A DNA stretch of 64,000 nucleotides. Origin: Choanephora cucurbitarum (taxonomy: Eukaryota; Mucoromycota; Mucoromycetes; Mucorales; Choanephoraceae). Under the pieces are notes generated by a model that was not told the DNA's origin, searched no databases, and was given only the letters and a program-made list of their open reading frames with translations. The stretch covers positions 1 to 64,000 of the forward strand of contig JAIWNI010000059.1 of assembly GCA_025331435.1 (NCBI GenBank), given 5' to 3'. Every line of letters begins with the position of its first letter. Position 1 is the first letter of the stretch. Positions 1 through 12,007 of this stretch are shown piece after piece. Made by a program: the position numbers and the translations under genes.

Positions 1-51
1 AAGAGGTATCTGCTATTTATATATTTATAAGAGATGAAGAGATTAGACAGA

Positions 52-1769
52 TTAGTCCTTGTAGATACCGGCTTCTTCATCACGCTTAATTTGCTCAGTA
101 TCAACCTTGTAGTCATCCTTGAATGCTAAGACGACACCTCTGTTGAAGAGTTCATCGATATCTTCCAAGGAACGACCTCTTGTTTCAGGAAGGAAGACGA
201 ATGCAAATACACCCATGAGAGCACAGCATGAACCAAAGAAGAAGTAGGTACCGTAGGTGATCTTGGCAAGCATGAGGGGTGTTACTTTGGCAATGGTAGC
301 GTTCATGGCCCAATTGAAGGCAGTGGTAATAGAAAGAGCCAAGGCACGGATACGAGTGGGGAAGATTTCAGAACAGACAATCCAAGTGATGGGACCCCAA
401 GAGAATTCATAACCAATAGCAAAGACATAGACCATGATGATAGCAACGTAACCCTTAGCGCCTACAGCAGCACCGGCAGCGGCATTCAAGGTACCACCGT
501 TGTCTTGTTGAAGAGAGTAGATCATACCACCGAGAATGAAGAAGGCAAGCACCATGATGGAGGAACCAAGCATCAAGGTTCTTCGACGACCAAGGTTAGT
601 ATCGATAATGAAGAATGAGATGATAACAAAGCCGACTTTGACAGCACCATAGACACCAGTAGCAAGGATATCAGTTTCACCACTGTTCAAGCCAATGGAC
701 TTAAAGATTTCGGGAGCGTAGTAGTTGACAGCGTTACTACCAGTCCATTGTTGGAAGATTTGGAGACAGATACCAATCAACAATCTGTGCAAGTTGCTAC
801 GTTCGAAGAGGTCTTTGAAGGATCCAGACTTTGATTCCTTGTCGAATCTGGCAGCAGCCAAGATTTCTTCGTATTCTTCCAAGACTTCAGGGTGATCAGG
901 AGGCAAGTCTCGAAGTTTTGAGAGTTCGCTCTTGACATCGTCGTTACGGTCCTTGACGGCAAGCCATCTCAAGGATTCGGGCAAGAAAGGCATACTGACA
1001 GCAAGAATGAAACCGGGAACAAGTTGGATAGCAAGGGGAATACGCCATTGAGCATCACTGGGTTCAAGATGCTTCAAGCACCCATAATCGATCCAGTAAG
1101 AAATCATGATACCTAAGACAATCAAGAATTGCCAAAGAGTACCAAGACGACCTCTCAACTTTCGGGGAGCGATTTCAGCAATGTACATAGGAACCAGCAT
1201 AGAACAAGCACCAATACCCCCTATTAAAAAAAAAGAATGAGTACAATAGATTCATTGGAATATTCAAGTACTACATACATCCACCAAAGAAACGACCAGC
1301 CATCATAGCATGAATATTAGGAGCACCTACTTGAAGTGCAGAACCAAAGAGAAAGATAATAGAAGCAAACACAACAGACCATTTTCTACCATAGGGATCT
1401 AAGATCAAACAATGTATGAGTTAATAAAGACTTGAATGAAGCTTGGTTTTTTATTTTTTTTTATTTTACCAGCCAAAAAGTTAATCATTAAAGCACCTGC
1501 ACAACAGCCAGCTTGAAGTACAGATACAATATCACCCTTAATGCTTGCAATTTCCGCAGCATCACCGGCAACACCAAAGTATTGTGGGAATGTTGGCATG
1601 GTCAGTACACCGGAAATGACACCTATGAAGATGGATTTGTTTAGTCATTACTGATTTGAAAGAAAATGAATGTAAAGTTTTCTTTTTTTTTTTTTTTACC
1701 AATATCATAACCGAACAAGAAACCACCAATACATGACACAGTGGTCGCAAATTCTGAAAGGTATTTCAT
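52..1769 (-). CDS. MFS hexose/sugar transporter
   Basis: Proton-coupled or facilitative sugar transporter of the plasma membrane, major facilitator superfamily (sugar porter family). Four exons read by hand: 1769-1700, 1622-1470, 1398-1279 and 1220-52, giving about 503 residues, usual for fungal hexose transporters. Exon 1 starts MKYLSEFATTVSCIGGFLFGYD, the first membrane helix; the exon 1/2 junction restores DIGVISGVLTM. Further family signatures are GRFFGGWGIGACSMLVPMY (exon 3/4), PESLRWLAVK after helix 6, LGRRR, and the C-terminal PETRGRSLEDIDELF. Donors are GTAAAA/GTATGT with standard AG acceptors. Substrate cannot be told from sequence; glucose/hexose is inference from the family. The long upstream region (1770-5492) probably holds its promoter, so its nearest upstream neighbour is the divergent cyanase. 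Confidence 0.9.
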
Positions 1770-4700
1770 TTGATTGCTACTACTTTTATGTTTTTGTTGA
1801 AAATGTCAATTATAAGATTAAAGATCAAAGAAGAAAGAAGAGACAATAAAACTATGAAAGTAATAGCAAGTAGAGTTTGAAGTAGAAAAAAAATGAAAGA
1901 AAAATGAACTTACTATTTCTCCTTTTATATTCTTTTATGTCCAATCTGTTTTTGTACAAATATAGAATACCGCATTTAGTCTTTTATTCATGTATGCCAC
2001 AAACTGAAATTCAAACAAGAGAACTGTAAGGTCATATGAGCTTGTACACTTATTGCATACACAAAAGGACAATTTAAATTCTCCTAAAATTCTATTTCTG
2101 TAAGTAATATATTCCGAACTGACAGTAATTTTTTTCACTCTTTAAATATTCAATGGGATTCTCATCGATGCATATCGCTATTGAATACAGAAAAAGAAAA
2201 AGACCATGCGCATCAACAACTCACTTGATGTATTAATAGAATGGTTCTACTCTTCAACTTGTCTCATCTTCGCCTAGTGTTAGATTCTTAGCAACGAACA
2301 ACGTTAAGCGGGTAATCAGTATCAGAGAAAAATCGAATCGTGTATGACAAAAGCATCCCGTACAAACCAGAAGCATAGTTTATAGTTTGATAACCAAGGT
2401 GTGACAAGCCCTCTGTTGGTTTTCCCACCCGCTAAAACAGAACGAATGTTAAGAGGGAGAGTAAAAACGTCAGAATGTGTCCTTCATGGTTTTATGATTT
2501 GGAAAGTAAGTCTTGATGGAATGAACAGACTGAATTGAACATCATTGTGCATACATGTCAAGCATTCATTCTCAGTAAGAAGATCAATGCATAAGCCATA
2601 AAAAGAATGAATTGAACGCACATGACAAAGAAGCCTATCTTCAACTACAAACAGCAGTATCAGCTTATTTCATTTTCATTTCTGTCTTATTAGAGTACAA
2701 ATAGGTCAGGTTTCTATTAGTGTTACAAGATGCTTCGATCTAATGTTAACAACTTTTTTATTTTCAAAAAAAGAAAGAAGTGTACTTTTTTTTTCCCAAT
2801 CAGACATTCTGAAGCAAGAATATACTTTGGATTTCCAAAGCTCGCTTTGCTTGATTTGGGAACAAACGCATATAGAAGGACAAGTATGAAGAGGATGTAA
2901 TTGTCAATTTTTTTAAGACTAACTTGCGGGGGGGGGGGGGAGGCTCTCAAAAATTGTGGAGTAAATTGTGGGGTGAACAAATAGGAAAAGAAAACGAATA
3001 TTTGTGAGACTTGAGAGCTAAATCGGTTTGCAATCTTTCGTTACAAAAAAAAATCGTCCTTCGGCGAAAACAAAATAATCCTAAATATGCACACGCCTTG
3101 TGTTGTCATCAGTGAGAGAAAATGGTGTCCTCTCTTACCATATTTACATTAAGTTATAGCAAAGTCATTCGATCATATTACTAAAGTGATTAGATCAATG
3201 TCAGCTCCTCTTTAGCAATAGTACTACTTAGGACCAAGAAAAAAAAAGAAATCTATATAGGATGTTCTAACAGTGACACTGTAACGTTTTCATTGGATCT
3301 TCAAACTAGAACCAACAAGATTTAACACCCACTCATTTAGTGTTAGTATGTGTGTCGTCCTCTCTCTTTTCTCTCTCTTTACCATCATGAAGCATGTTTT
3401 GAAGATATGGGACTTTTCTAAATCCAGTTTTAACACAATACTCTCTATGGAACGTAAGCGATAGATCTTTTTCAACTTGCACAAGATTCTGTTTGTTTGT
3501 ATCATCGTAGTACTTTCTTAATTCGAAAGGTCATTGAATTTGAATTAGGGCTAGTAGCTTTGTGGGGAAGCAAAGTTGGAGGACTCTGTCATGCTTCTCA
3601 CTCACTGCAAACACATTCAGAGATATAGAACAGGTCTTGGAACAGTCATGTAAGACTAGAGCTTGGCTCAATTACAGTGCTATATTAATAAGCTGTTGCG
3701 ATAGTAGAGAGATTAGGACAGGCCCCAGTAAGCTTAGAGTCAAAAGTTGGTGTAAAGACATGATACATCATCTTTTTGTCTTGGTGTTGGTTACTTGACT
3801 AGTGTATGCCCTGTTGTCTCTGTCCTTAAAGTTTCACAACTATATATCGTTAATAGAGTCTGGCAAGTTCACCCAATCAAAAGTTTAGTGCAAGTTATAG
3901 TGCGTGTGTCTTTTTTTATATAGGGACGTTTGTAGTGTTTCTCTAGAAACATGAATATATATATATATATATATTAATAGCTTTTCTTTTTATGAAATGA
4001 AACATCGTTGTTTGCTAACAGCTCAATAGATTGTTGTGTTATATCGATTTCGCTTTATGGTAATATACATAATAGCTCATATGGTAGACTGTTTCATTTC
4101 TTTTTTAGAAGAAAAAGCATAGACAAAAAACAAAATAGCAGAACAATTCAGTTAGAGAATACAGAAAAAGGCATTAGTTGACAAAGCAAATTCTAAATGA
4201 GAACGTATTTCTCTCTTGAATCAAAGTAGCATTTGCGTAGTACAAATCGCTTACTACTGTATATATGTATTTCGTTTAATAAGCAACATTAGCCATTGTT
4301 CGCTTGCTGTATTTGCTTATTGTTTCGAGGGAAACGTATTTTTCTCTTTATATTAAGCAAGAAAACTTTCTAATATTTGAATATATCACTTGTAGAAAAA
4401 AAAAGTCATAAACTTCCATGGCACTTTTCTCAGGATGTCAACCTTTTTGTCATGTTTTTTGATGATCTGGCAAGTCTTAGCTATATGTTTACTAGCAAAC
4501 ATTTAGTTATCTTGTTCCTCAATATCATGTTCTTGCATCTTGTGTTGTTACATAAACATGTAGCTGTGCTTTAGTTTTCTCCCTAGCATCATAAGAAACT
4601 GGTACACAATCAATGAAAGCTTTGGCTTTTATTCTATGTTATGCTTATGATATTTGCTCCTCCCCAAACGTATATCGTTTACAGAGAAAGCTTGTTAGAT

Positions 4701-5492
4701 ACTTGGCGTTTAGCTAGAACGTTTCGTGTTATTGGGCCCTGTCTCTTATGATGACCTTAGCTTAAGAGTAATATTGACAGTTTGTGTCTTCTCATTCATC
4801 ATTAAGAATTTTAAATCTCAAAAAGGTAAATCAAAGTTTGTTTTAACTGTGTTAGTTATTCTGTCAAACTTGTAATACTTTTCACTCATGCTTCGGGAAA
4901 AAGAAAACTGAGACATTAGTAAGAAGGATCTGAGGCTAAATATGCCTTGAACTCGAGACCAAACTGGTTTTTAGAAAGCAAATTAACCTATGTCAGTAGA
5001 ATACATAAATGTGTGCCAAACGATCATCAGATGAGTTCAGCTACTTTGGCAGCTCTTCAAATCAAATGACCAACTGAGAGTGGAGGGCACGGTAAAATGA
5101 GGAGGTTGAAATACGCAATGATGATTATACTCTGCCTTGTGAAACAAAGGGACATTTTATGATTTACATCTGTGGCATGAGGATAACTAAATTTGAGTTG
5201 TTGTTAGCTTTTACGCCTGCCCTTAGGAAAATAGATGAGGGACGCTTTGTAGTAAGAGAAAAACGATTCTTCCAGTTAGATTTGAGTATATGGACGATAA
5301 TATGTATGTGCACATAAAAGAGAAACTTTACACATTGACCAATGTGTCTGAGCAATTAAACTTTACGTCATGGTTTTCTTTCAAAATAAAGCGCCGTCAG
5401 CGGAGGATGAATTGCTCTCGACCAACTCTGGTTGCATATTCCTTTTCACATCACTTCTTTTTCACTTGCAATAAGAATTAAAACACTACAAA
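1770..5492. other. gene-poor intergenic region
   Basis: About 3.7 kb between the divergent sugar transporter and cyanase. Only short, low-complexity or stop-broken reading frames occur on either strand; none resembles a known protein. It contains a 13-base G run (2928-2940), an (AT)n tract near 3955-3974, and many A/T runs. The promoter and 5' leader of the transporter should lie just above 1769 and that of cyanase just below 5493. No tRNA box B or other RNA gene was recognised. Confidence 0.6.
2928..2940. repeat. G13 homopolymer
   Basis: Thirteen consecutive G on the + strand in an otherwise very AT-rich region. Such a run can form G-quadruplex structures and is also prone to sequencing length error. 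Confidence 0.9.
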
Positions 5493-6346
5493 ATGAGTGT
5501 AAGTACTCTGCTTTATCTTGAAACCACTAAATCAGTAATGATAACTTATTGTTTAATCTTTCATGGTCTAGGATCGCAAACTCTCTGCTCTTCAATCGCG
5601 CATGTTTCAGGCAAAGGCTGTAAGAAAGTTAACGTAAGTATATGCGAGAGATATGAAACACTTCTCAACATTACGCCTGTCAACTCAACACAATACAGTT
5701 TTGAGCAAATTGGAAAAGAACTTGGGTGCGACGAAGTATACGTGGCAGCGATATTTTATGGACAGGTATGATGGTTTGTTTTACAGTATGGATGTATTGG
5801 AGAGAGAGAGATAAGGCTTATGTTTTAAAATATAGGCAAAGCCTACAGATAAGGAATTACAATCGTTATCAGAGATACTCAATGTACCAACACAGCATTT
5901 GATGGAAGAAATGGGTGCGCACTATTTTCCTACAAGAGGGGGGTAAGTATACAGCTATAGGCAGGGTGTTCTCATTGTTATGAAATGATCATGAGCTTAC
6001 ATAATTGTATAGCTTGATGGAAATGCCTCCTCAGGACCCAACACTTTATCGTCTAGTAGAAATGATTCAAGTATATGGATATCCTATTAAGGCTGTTATT
6101 CATGAAAAGGTTTGCATAAAAAAAGACGCGTGTATGTTTCAAAACACTCACAGTGTTATCACAGTTTGGTGATGGCATCATGTCAGCTATTGATTTCAAA
6201 GCACATGTAGACAAGGTACGCTATAAGCCTAAGATAGACTATGTAACACTTGGAATAATACCTGTAATTAGGTTGAGGATCCTAATGGTGATCGAGTCAA
6301 AATCACTTTGGATGGCAAATTTCTGCCTTACAAAAAAAGCTGGTGA
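5493..6346 (+). CDS. cynS: cyanate hydratase (cyanase)
   Basis: Converts cyanate plus bicarbonate to ammonia and CO2 via carbamate; cytosolic homodecamer in the known family. Seven exons: 5493-5498, 5572-5633, 5699-5765, 5836-5942, 6013-6109, 6165-6215, 6272-6346, total 154 residues, close to the usual 156-160. The first coding exon is only ATG AGT, spliced to DRKLSALQSRMFQAKAVRKL. The N-terminal helix-turn-helix-like domain (TFEQIGKELGCDEVYVAAIFYGQ) is followed by the catalytic domain. The expected active-site residues are visible: Arg and Glu in LYRLVEMIQVYGYPIK and Ser in GDGIMSAIDF. The C-terminus ends DGKFLPYKKSW. All exon phases agree, so the gene looks intact. A Tc1 element sits 61 bp beyond the stop and may supply or alter the 3' end of the transcript. 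Confidence 0.93.
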
Positions 6347-6407
6347 AAGGATTTGATAATAAAAAAAGCTTAAAACAGCATAATTTTCTGTGAGACTTGA
6401 AAATGTA

Positions 6408-6448
6408 CAGTGGGGTTGCAAAAAATAAGATAAAAATTTAAATTTCCG
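6408..6448 (+). repeat. left terminal inverted repeat of Tc1 element
   Basis: 41 bp starting CAGTGGGG, reverse complement of 7697-7737; preceded by the TA target site at 6406-6407. Confidence 0.95.
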
Positions 6449-6609
6449 CAAAATTCATATTATCATCATCATTGATCTTGACCTACTAAACACCATTAAA
6501 CTATTACTAAATGTCCTGAAATGCTCGAAAAGTCATTAGAAATTGTCTGGATTTGTTTTTGAACTTTTTATTGCTTTGAAATAATACAAATAGGTGAGCT
6601 AGTAGCCAG

Positions 6610-7635
6610 CTAATATCTTGTTGCCCCACCTCTGTGGGCAAGGACATATCTCAGTCTTTTGGGCATGCTTGCAATGAGATTACTCCAATCTTTTGGCCTG
6701 AAACTGTCCCATACATTTTGCAAGCATGCCCGGTGAGCTTCTGCGTTGGGGAAACGCCCGTGTCTGCTTCGTTAGGCCTGCACTCGTCGCTTCATGATCA
6801 TCCATGGATTTTCGATCGGGTTTAAATCTGGCGACTGTGCAGACCAGTCTAGCACCTTCAATCCCTTCTCCAACTTCCAATCTTTTGCAGATCTGCATCT
6901 ATGAACAGGAGCCTCATCTTCCATTAGTATCAGATTTCGCTCCCGTCCATACAATTCAAGGAGAGGGCCATTGTATACAGATGATACAAAACCTTCTCCT
7001 TTGCGTTCAATATCGCTGCAGAAGTGGAGTCGGGATTTACGACCATACCTGATGGCACCCCAAACCATCAAGCTGGTCCTACCACTCTTGAAACTAGGTG
7101 CTAGACATTCTTCGAAGTACTTTTCAAACGGTAGGCGCCAAACCATCACCTTCGCAGAATTTTTGCCGTTTTCGAACGAACTTTCATCCGTCCAAATCAC
7201 CTTCTTCCAGTCTTCCACTGTCCAGTGCTGGTATCTTCTTGCAAAGTCGAGTCTTTTTCTTCGGTGGAAGGCATTTAGGAATGGCTTCTTCTGTGCTACT
7301 CGGCTTCTATAACACATTCTGCGCAATGCACGACGAACGGTGTCCCTGTGAACCTTGACAGGCAAAGAGGACGTCAATTCGGCCAAAGTTGCTCTCCTGT
7401 TGAGCACAATGACCCGCTTAAGAATCCTCAAAACTCTAGGGCTAAGTTTTCTAGGTCTTCCAGATCCTTTAGCACGATCTGTTGTATCTTGCAATTTTTG
7501 CCTTCTTAAGAGTGTGTATACGCTGGCCAATTTTACACCTGCAGCTGTTGAAATTTGCTTAGTTTTCATACCATTTTGGCTTGATTTGACAATAAGACGT
7601 TTTTCTGCATCAGTTAAGTGGGTTCTTTGAGCCAT
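6610..7635 (-). pseudogene. Tc1/mariner transposase (DD34E) with one in-frame stop
   Basis: Catalyses cut-and-paste transposition. Starts MAQRTHLTDAEKRLIVKSS with a paired-like helix-turn-helix (GMKTKQISTAAGVKLASVYTLLRR), a GSGRPRK linker, second HTH (TVRRALRRMCYRSR), then the DDE domain: first Asp in IWTDESSF, second in LMEDEAPVH, Glu in SPDLNPIEN, exactly 34 residues after the second Asp. The frame is interrupted by TAA at about 6769-6771 just after MKRRVQA. In the same frame it resumes with FPNAEAHRACLQNVW and RLRYVLAHRGGATRY and ends at TAG 6610-6612. So a single substitution removes the last ~53 residues; the catalytic triad itself is upstream of the stop. Confidence 0.92.
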
Positions 7636-7696
7636 TTTGATATAGATAAGAGATAAAGGGGATCAATCATTCCATGCATTGTCAACATAATTGAGA

Positions 7697-7737
7697 CGGA
7701 AATTTAAATTTTTATCTTATTTTTTGCAACCCCACTG
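7697..7737 (-). repeat. right terminal inverted repeat of Tc1 element
   Basis: 41 bp, reverse complement of 6408-6448; followed by TA at 7738-7739. Confidence 0.95.
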
Positions 7738-7739
7738 TA

Positions 7740-8207
7740 CTAGTTACACAAACCATGTAATCTGATCTATATAACAAAAGACGGGAAATGACGCGTATCA
7801 GGAATAATGCAATCAAGTAGTTAAAGAGAATACTCCCCCAATGAAAAAACTTGAGTGTTTTTATGGAGAGCAAATGTCGTTGTTAGATAGTTTAACAATC
7901 TTGTTTTAGTCAAAAAAGACAAACTAGTTTTGAAAGATATTACTTTCTTCTCTAACGCTCTTGCACTAGATCTCATCCTTTACAGCAAGTATGCTTAACT
8001 GAAACGCGCTATTCTGAGATTTTTCGTGACAATAAATAGGGCTTATTCACAAAAAAAAAACTTTTTCTTTAGCGAATCATATGAATAACAGAATATTGTC
8101 TATCAATAATACATACACATGGCTAATAGTCAGGTAGTAGATATTGTTCAAAATGTGCTATGTAAATGTAATTTTAGTGAAAAAGAAACTAGCAGCTGCC
8201 AAATCAA
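7740..8207. other. intergenic, nothing recognised
   Basis: AT-rich spacer between the Tc1 element and the Crypton relic. The sequence just before 8208 may be the decayed N-terminal part of the recombinase gene, since scattered similarity-like codons persist but with stops. Confidence 0.5.
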
Positions 8208-9514
8208 TTGCTTTATACGAATACTGTTCTCTTTCCTTCCGTCTTGCATCTGATAGTCTTTGAACTAAATACACTTCTTTCCAGGCCTAATTATGACCAA
8301 TGTAAAGACGACCAGTTTAACGGAAACTATTTAGTTAGAGGTCGATTGAATATACAAATGAAGATTGAGTATGGTTCTTCCGTTCGTCACAAGCAAGTCG
8401 AGTTGTGTTCCGTTGGTGCTCTGGCTCTTTATCTTTTCTCCCGTTTTCATTTTGAACACGAAGAATTTCCTGACTTTTCTGAGAGAAAGAACTGGTATGA
8501 AACTGTCGTTTTCAAGGGCAAGGATCAAAAGACAGCAATCATGTACCAAGCTCAGCAAAAAAAAAAAAATACTTTGAGGCATTCAAAAACGTCGGCATTC
8601 ACACCTTTAAAGTAACATATGCCAACAGAAAGAGTGCCCTTAATGTGATTGCTCAAGAGAATGTGCCTGGAGATCAACAAAAAATAGTAGGAAGATGGGG
8701 CACTGATAGAATGGTGGGATGTTATGTCTCAAGTCTTCCTGTTGATGCAATGAAGAGTCTCGCTGGTTTTCCTGTTGCTTCGAACAACTACTTTCTTCCT
8801 CATGCGGTAGTTGTTCCTCTTATGAAATTACAAGTACAAGTCTTTCCGCAAGTTGATATCTGGAAGCAAAGATTTGAGTTGCAAGATGGTGTTGCAGAAA
8901 ACGAACAAGCGTTTTCCACTAATCAAAGAGTTCAAGCTGCATTGCCAGAACTAGCATCAAGTATCACAGCAGGATTTGAACAACTAGCAGCAAAGCTTCA
9001 AGTCCTACAGTCAAGTCAAGAAGCAACTGCACAACAAATAGAAGCAAGTGACAGGCGAACCGCCCAAAACTTTGCCGACTTCTTTGCTTGGGGCTATAGC
9101 CGCTTCAGTGGTAACAACTCTTCTCTCTCTTTGCCTTTGCCTTCTTCTTCGTCTCCTTCCTTGATCTCTCCTTCTGCAACTGTAAACGACGCTCAAGAAC
9201 CATCAGCTGTTGCTCCCAGCTATTGCATGAATCGAAGCATCATAACCATTGTTGATGTTTGGAGAGAATACGAGGTTGGTTTGGGAAATGGGCCTTCTGT
9301 AAAGCGCTTGGAAGAACATTTTGGTACCAGTTGGCGTAGGGATAAAAAAGAATCTCGTTTCTTCAGTCGAAGAAGAGAAATCTATACGATGATTGAAAAG
9401 AAGGCTGAAGAAGAAATGACATCCTTCACAGAAGCAGCAAGAAGACTTAAGGAAACCCGTGCTCGCTTGAAGCTTAGTATTGATAAGTTTAGAACTACAT
9501 TTAAGTCTCAATAA
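8208..9514 (+). pseudogene. Crypton-type tyrosine recombinase relic (Ndc10/GCR1_C-like)
   Basis: Two adjacent frames that together give the C-terminal half of a fungal Crypton/Ndc10-like protein. Frame 1 (8208-8615) contains VRHKQVELCSVGALALYLF, then FPDFSERKNWYETVVFKGKD; frame 2 continues with YFEAFKNVGIHTFKVTY, then VGRWGTDRMVGCYVSSLP, DAMKSLAGF, a coiled-coil stretch, and a C-terminal GCR1_C-like DNA-binding domain (IITIVDVWREYEVGLGNGPSVKRLEEHFG...WRRDKKESRFFSRRREIY). The GRW...CY...LP block resembles the catalytic R/Y region of YREC recombinases. The frame change falls in an A13 run at 8557-8569. The N-terminal part is not recognisable. Family assignment is from recalled motifs; dead copy is inferred from the frameshift and missing 5' end. 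Confidence 0.75.
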
Positions 9515-10115
9515 AAAAGATGTATGTTGATTATATCACTGTTGGTTATTCGACATTTAATATATTCCTTGATTTGCGTATACTGCCCTTGTCTATCTCC
9601 AGCATAAAATACAATAATTGTTCGTCAAACTGAATGATTCCAAAGCGTTCGAGTAAACTCATTAGTTGTATTCAGTTAGCAAAAAAAAAATAACGAGAGT
9701 ACATTGCTCAAGTGATTGCATACATTTATCACGTTACGAAGTAAAAAGCTGCGCTCTCTTGCCTCCTTAGTTATTCGGAAAACATATGGCTTGTTTTTGA
9801 CAAGGTATCAATCAATTCTTCGATGAAAGTTTGTGGAAAAATGCGAGTAAATAGACATAAAAAGTGCATGAACTTGGGGTTTAGAATTGCTTCTTTTAGT
9901 CGGCGGATTTCAAATTTTTCTCCAAAAAAGTATTTTCATATGAGACTTACTTTGCTTCAAAACTGGCGAGCCTCTGGACTGAGTCACAGCTTATTTGAAA
10001 AAATACCCTCTCAGTATATAGTTTGTTTTTTATCGTTCCTTTGTTCATGCTATTGCTATAGGCTGCCATTCATTATTAACGACGAGTTCAGGTCTTGTAG
10101 TTTTTCTGTTTACTT
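9515..10115. other. intergenic, nothing recognised
   Basis: AT-rich spacer after the Crypton relic. A plus-strand open frame at 9823-10119 has no recognisable features and is probably chance. Confidence 0.45.
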
Positions 10116-10272
10116 CTAGACAGGCCAGTCGTTGTTGAGTATTGCAAGTGGATCACCATACTGAGATTGAAGTTCATATTGCTCCTCTCTGATATCTGCT
10201 AGAGGGTAAAAGTTGTTAGGATCATCATCAAGTGTTCCTCTTAAATTTGTCGTGCGTGGTTTTTTGCATGAT
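10116..10272 (-). pseudogene. coding-like exon of unknown gene
   Basis: On the minus strand a short open stretch ends at TAG 10116-10118 and reads ...RTTNLRGTLDDDPNNFYPL, then ADIREEQYELQSQYGDPLAI, then LNNDWPV. Its balanced amino-acid composition is unlike the low-complexity chance frames around it. No start or acceptor could be fixed upstream, where a TAA occurs in the same frame. It may be the 3' exon of a decayed gene, possibly linked to the neighbouring transposon debris. Product unknown. Confidence 0.35.
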
Positions 10273-10677
10273 TACCTACAATGTCGTCTTGTTGGTTGAA
10301 CTAGCGATGTTGTATTTCTAAGGCTAAAAACCGTGTCTTGCTTTAAGTGTTTTCATAATCTCATCATCTCATATGATAAAAGAGCATATCTTCATTCTTG
10401 AATATGCGGCTATTTTCCGGCAACCCCACAAAGCTCTTTTGCCAATAGCTTTTAATAAGCATTTCACAAACCATAACAAAAGGCCACAATCGGCTATGAC
10501 TGCTTAAAATGAACAAAAATAAACGGTTGATAATGAGACTCCATTCTAAAAGACATCAGTTAATTAATTGAATTCTGGAAACATGCCATTAAGTATTTTA
10601 TACAAAGTTGATTTTTATATATTTATTCAAGACAAATTACAAAAAAATATGAGGGGTTATGGGGAGTTTATACAAAT

Positions 10678-11849
10678 TTATTGAACGAAAGAGTTACCCT
10701 TTTCAATGTTCTTCTTCAATTCAGGGACAGCCTTGGAGATAAGTTCCTTTTCGTAGTCAGAGATTTCACCGAGACCGTGGATCTTTTCAACACCTTCGGG
10801 ACCGAGCTCAATGTTAGTGGAGAAGTATTCAACACCTTCAGCAGCGAAGACATCAGACTTGACGAAAGAGGGTTCAACAACACCCTTCTTACCACCAACA
10901 GTAGCTTCCAAGACAGAGTTGGCCATACGAGCACCAGCGTAAGCCATGGAGAGAGTGGCAGAACCAGTACCGTTCTTAGCCTTGACAACTTCATCACCAC
11001 CGAATTGAATACGGTGAGTCAAAGCATCGAGTTCTTCCTTGGTGAATTCAATACCAGTTTGAGAGAGAAGAGGGACAATGGTGACACCAGAGTGACCACC
11101 GACAACGGTAACGTTGACATCCTTAGGGTCGAGGTTCTTGACTTCAGCAACGAAGCGAGAAGCACGAACAACATCAAGGGTGGTGACACCGTAAAGACGC
11201 TTTTCGTTGAAGACACCAGCCTTCTTCAAGGTTTCAGCGAAGATAGGGACGGTGGAGTTGACAGGGTTGGAGATGATAAGGAAGTGAGCATCAGGACAGT
11301 ACCTATAATCAAAAGAAGAGAGGTGTCAGATATATCGTTTCATGCAAGTCATCTCTTTTATCAGCTCAGCCTGCATTTTGTCTGCCTCCATCCCTCTTTT
11401 TTTTATCTCCCTTCTTTCCACACATAAAAATAAAAAAAAAAACTAAGATATCAAACTTACTTGGCAGCAGCAGTGGCAAGGTCACGAACAATGGAGGCGT
11501 TGGTGTTGAACAAATCGTCACGGGTCATACCAGGCTTACGGGGAACACCAGCGGGGATGACAACAACGTGAGCACCTTCAAGAGCAGCCTTCAAACCTTC
11601 GTTTTCAGGAGTGTGACCAGTGACCTTAGAGTTGGTGTTGATGTGGCTAAGATCGGCAGCAACACCAGGAGTGTTGACAATGTCGTAGAGGGAAAGGTGG
11701 GTGACGTGAGGGTTTTCCTTCAACAACAAAGACAAAGGTTGACCGATACCACCAGCGGCGCCAAGAACAGCAACCTTGGAGAGGTTAGCGGCAGAAGTAG
11801 AGAAAGCGCGCTTGGCAGCAACAGACTTGAAGAGACGAGAGGCCAACAT
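10678..11849 (-). CDS. MDH1: mitochondrial malate dehydrogenase
   Basis: NAD-dependent interconversion of malate and oxaloacetate in the TCA cycle. Two exons: 11849-11461 and 11302-10678, 337 residues, the family's normal length. Residues 1 to about 24 ([20 protein letters not shown]) form a typical mitochondrial presequence: basic, hydroxylated, no acids. The Rossmann motif [17 protein letters not shown] follows, then substrate-loop arginines in [14 protein letters not shown], the [11 protein letters not shown] block, [11 protein letters not shown] and the catalytic His in [12 protein letters not shown]. The junction AA|G restores TAAAK-YCPD. Codon use is strongly biased (for example GGT, ACC, AAG), suggesting high expression. 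No SKL peroxisomal signal is present, supporting the mitochondrial form. Confidence 0.96.
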
Positions 11850-12007
11850 TGTTTATGAATAAAGAATGATGAAAAAGAAAAAAAAAACGCGGGGTCAAGA
11901 AGAACACTACACTTTTAAACAACCCCGGGATTTCTTTTAATGAATTCAGTCACAGTTCTCCATAATATTTAGCCGAGGTATGATCTCAGGGGGCGGTTTA
12001 TTTATGA

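Larger units (their letters stand above)
6408..7737 (-). mobile_element. Tc1/mariner-type DNA transposon, 1330 bp
   Basis: Complete element bounded by 41-bp terminal inverted repeats (6408-6448 and 7697-7737) that are identical by eye; each starts CAGTGGGGTTGCA. Both sides are flanked by a TA dinucleotide (6406-6407 and 7738-7739), the target duplication of this superfamily. One transposase gene on the minus strand fills the interior. Perfect ends argue for recent insertion, although the transposase carries an in-frame stop. Confidence 0.95.

Noticed and set aside
10681..11427. 248-codon open frame on + strand
   Set aside because: Antisense of malate dehydrogenase and crosses its intron; no family features.
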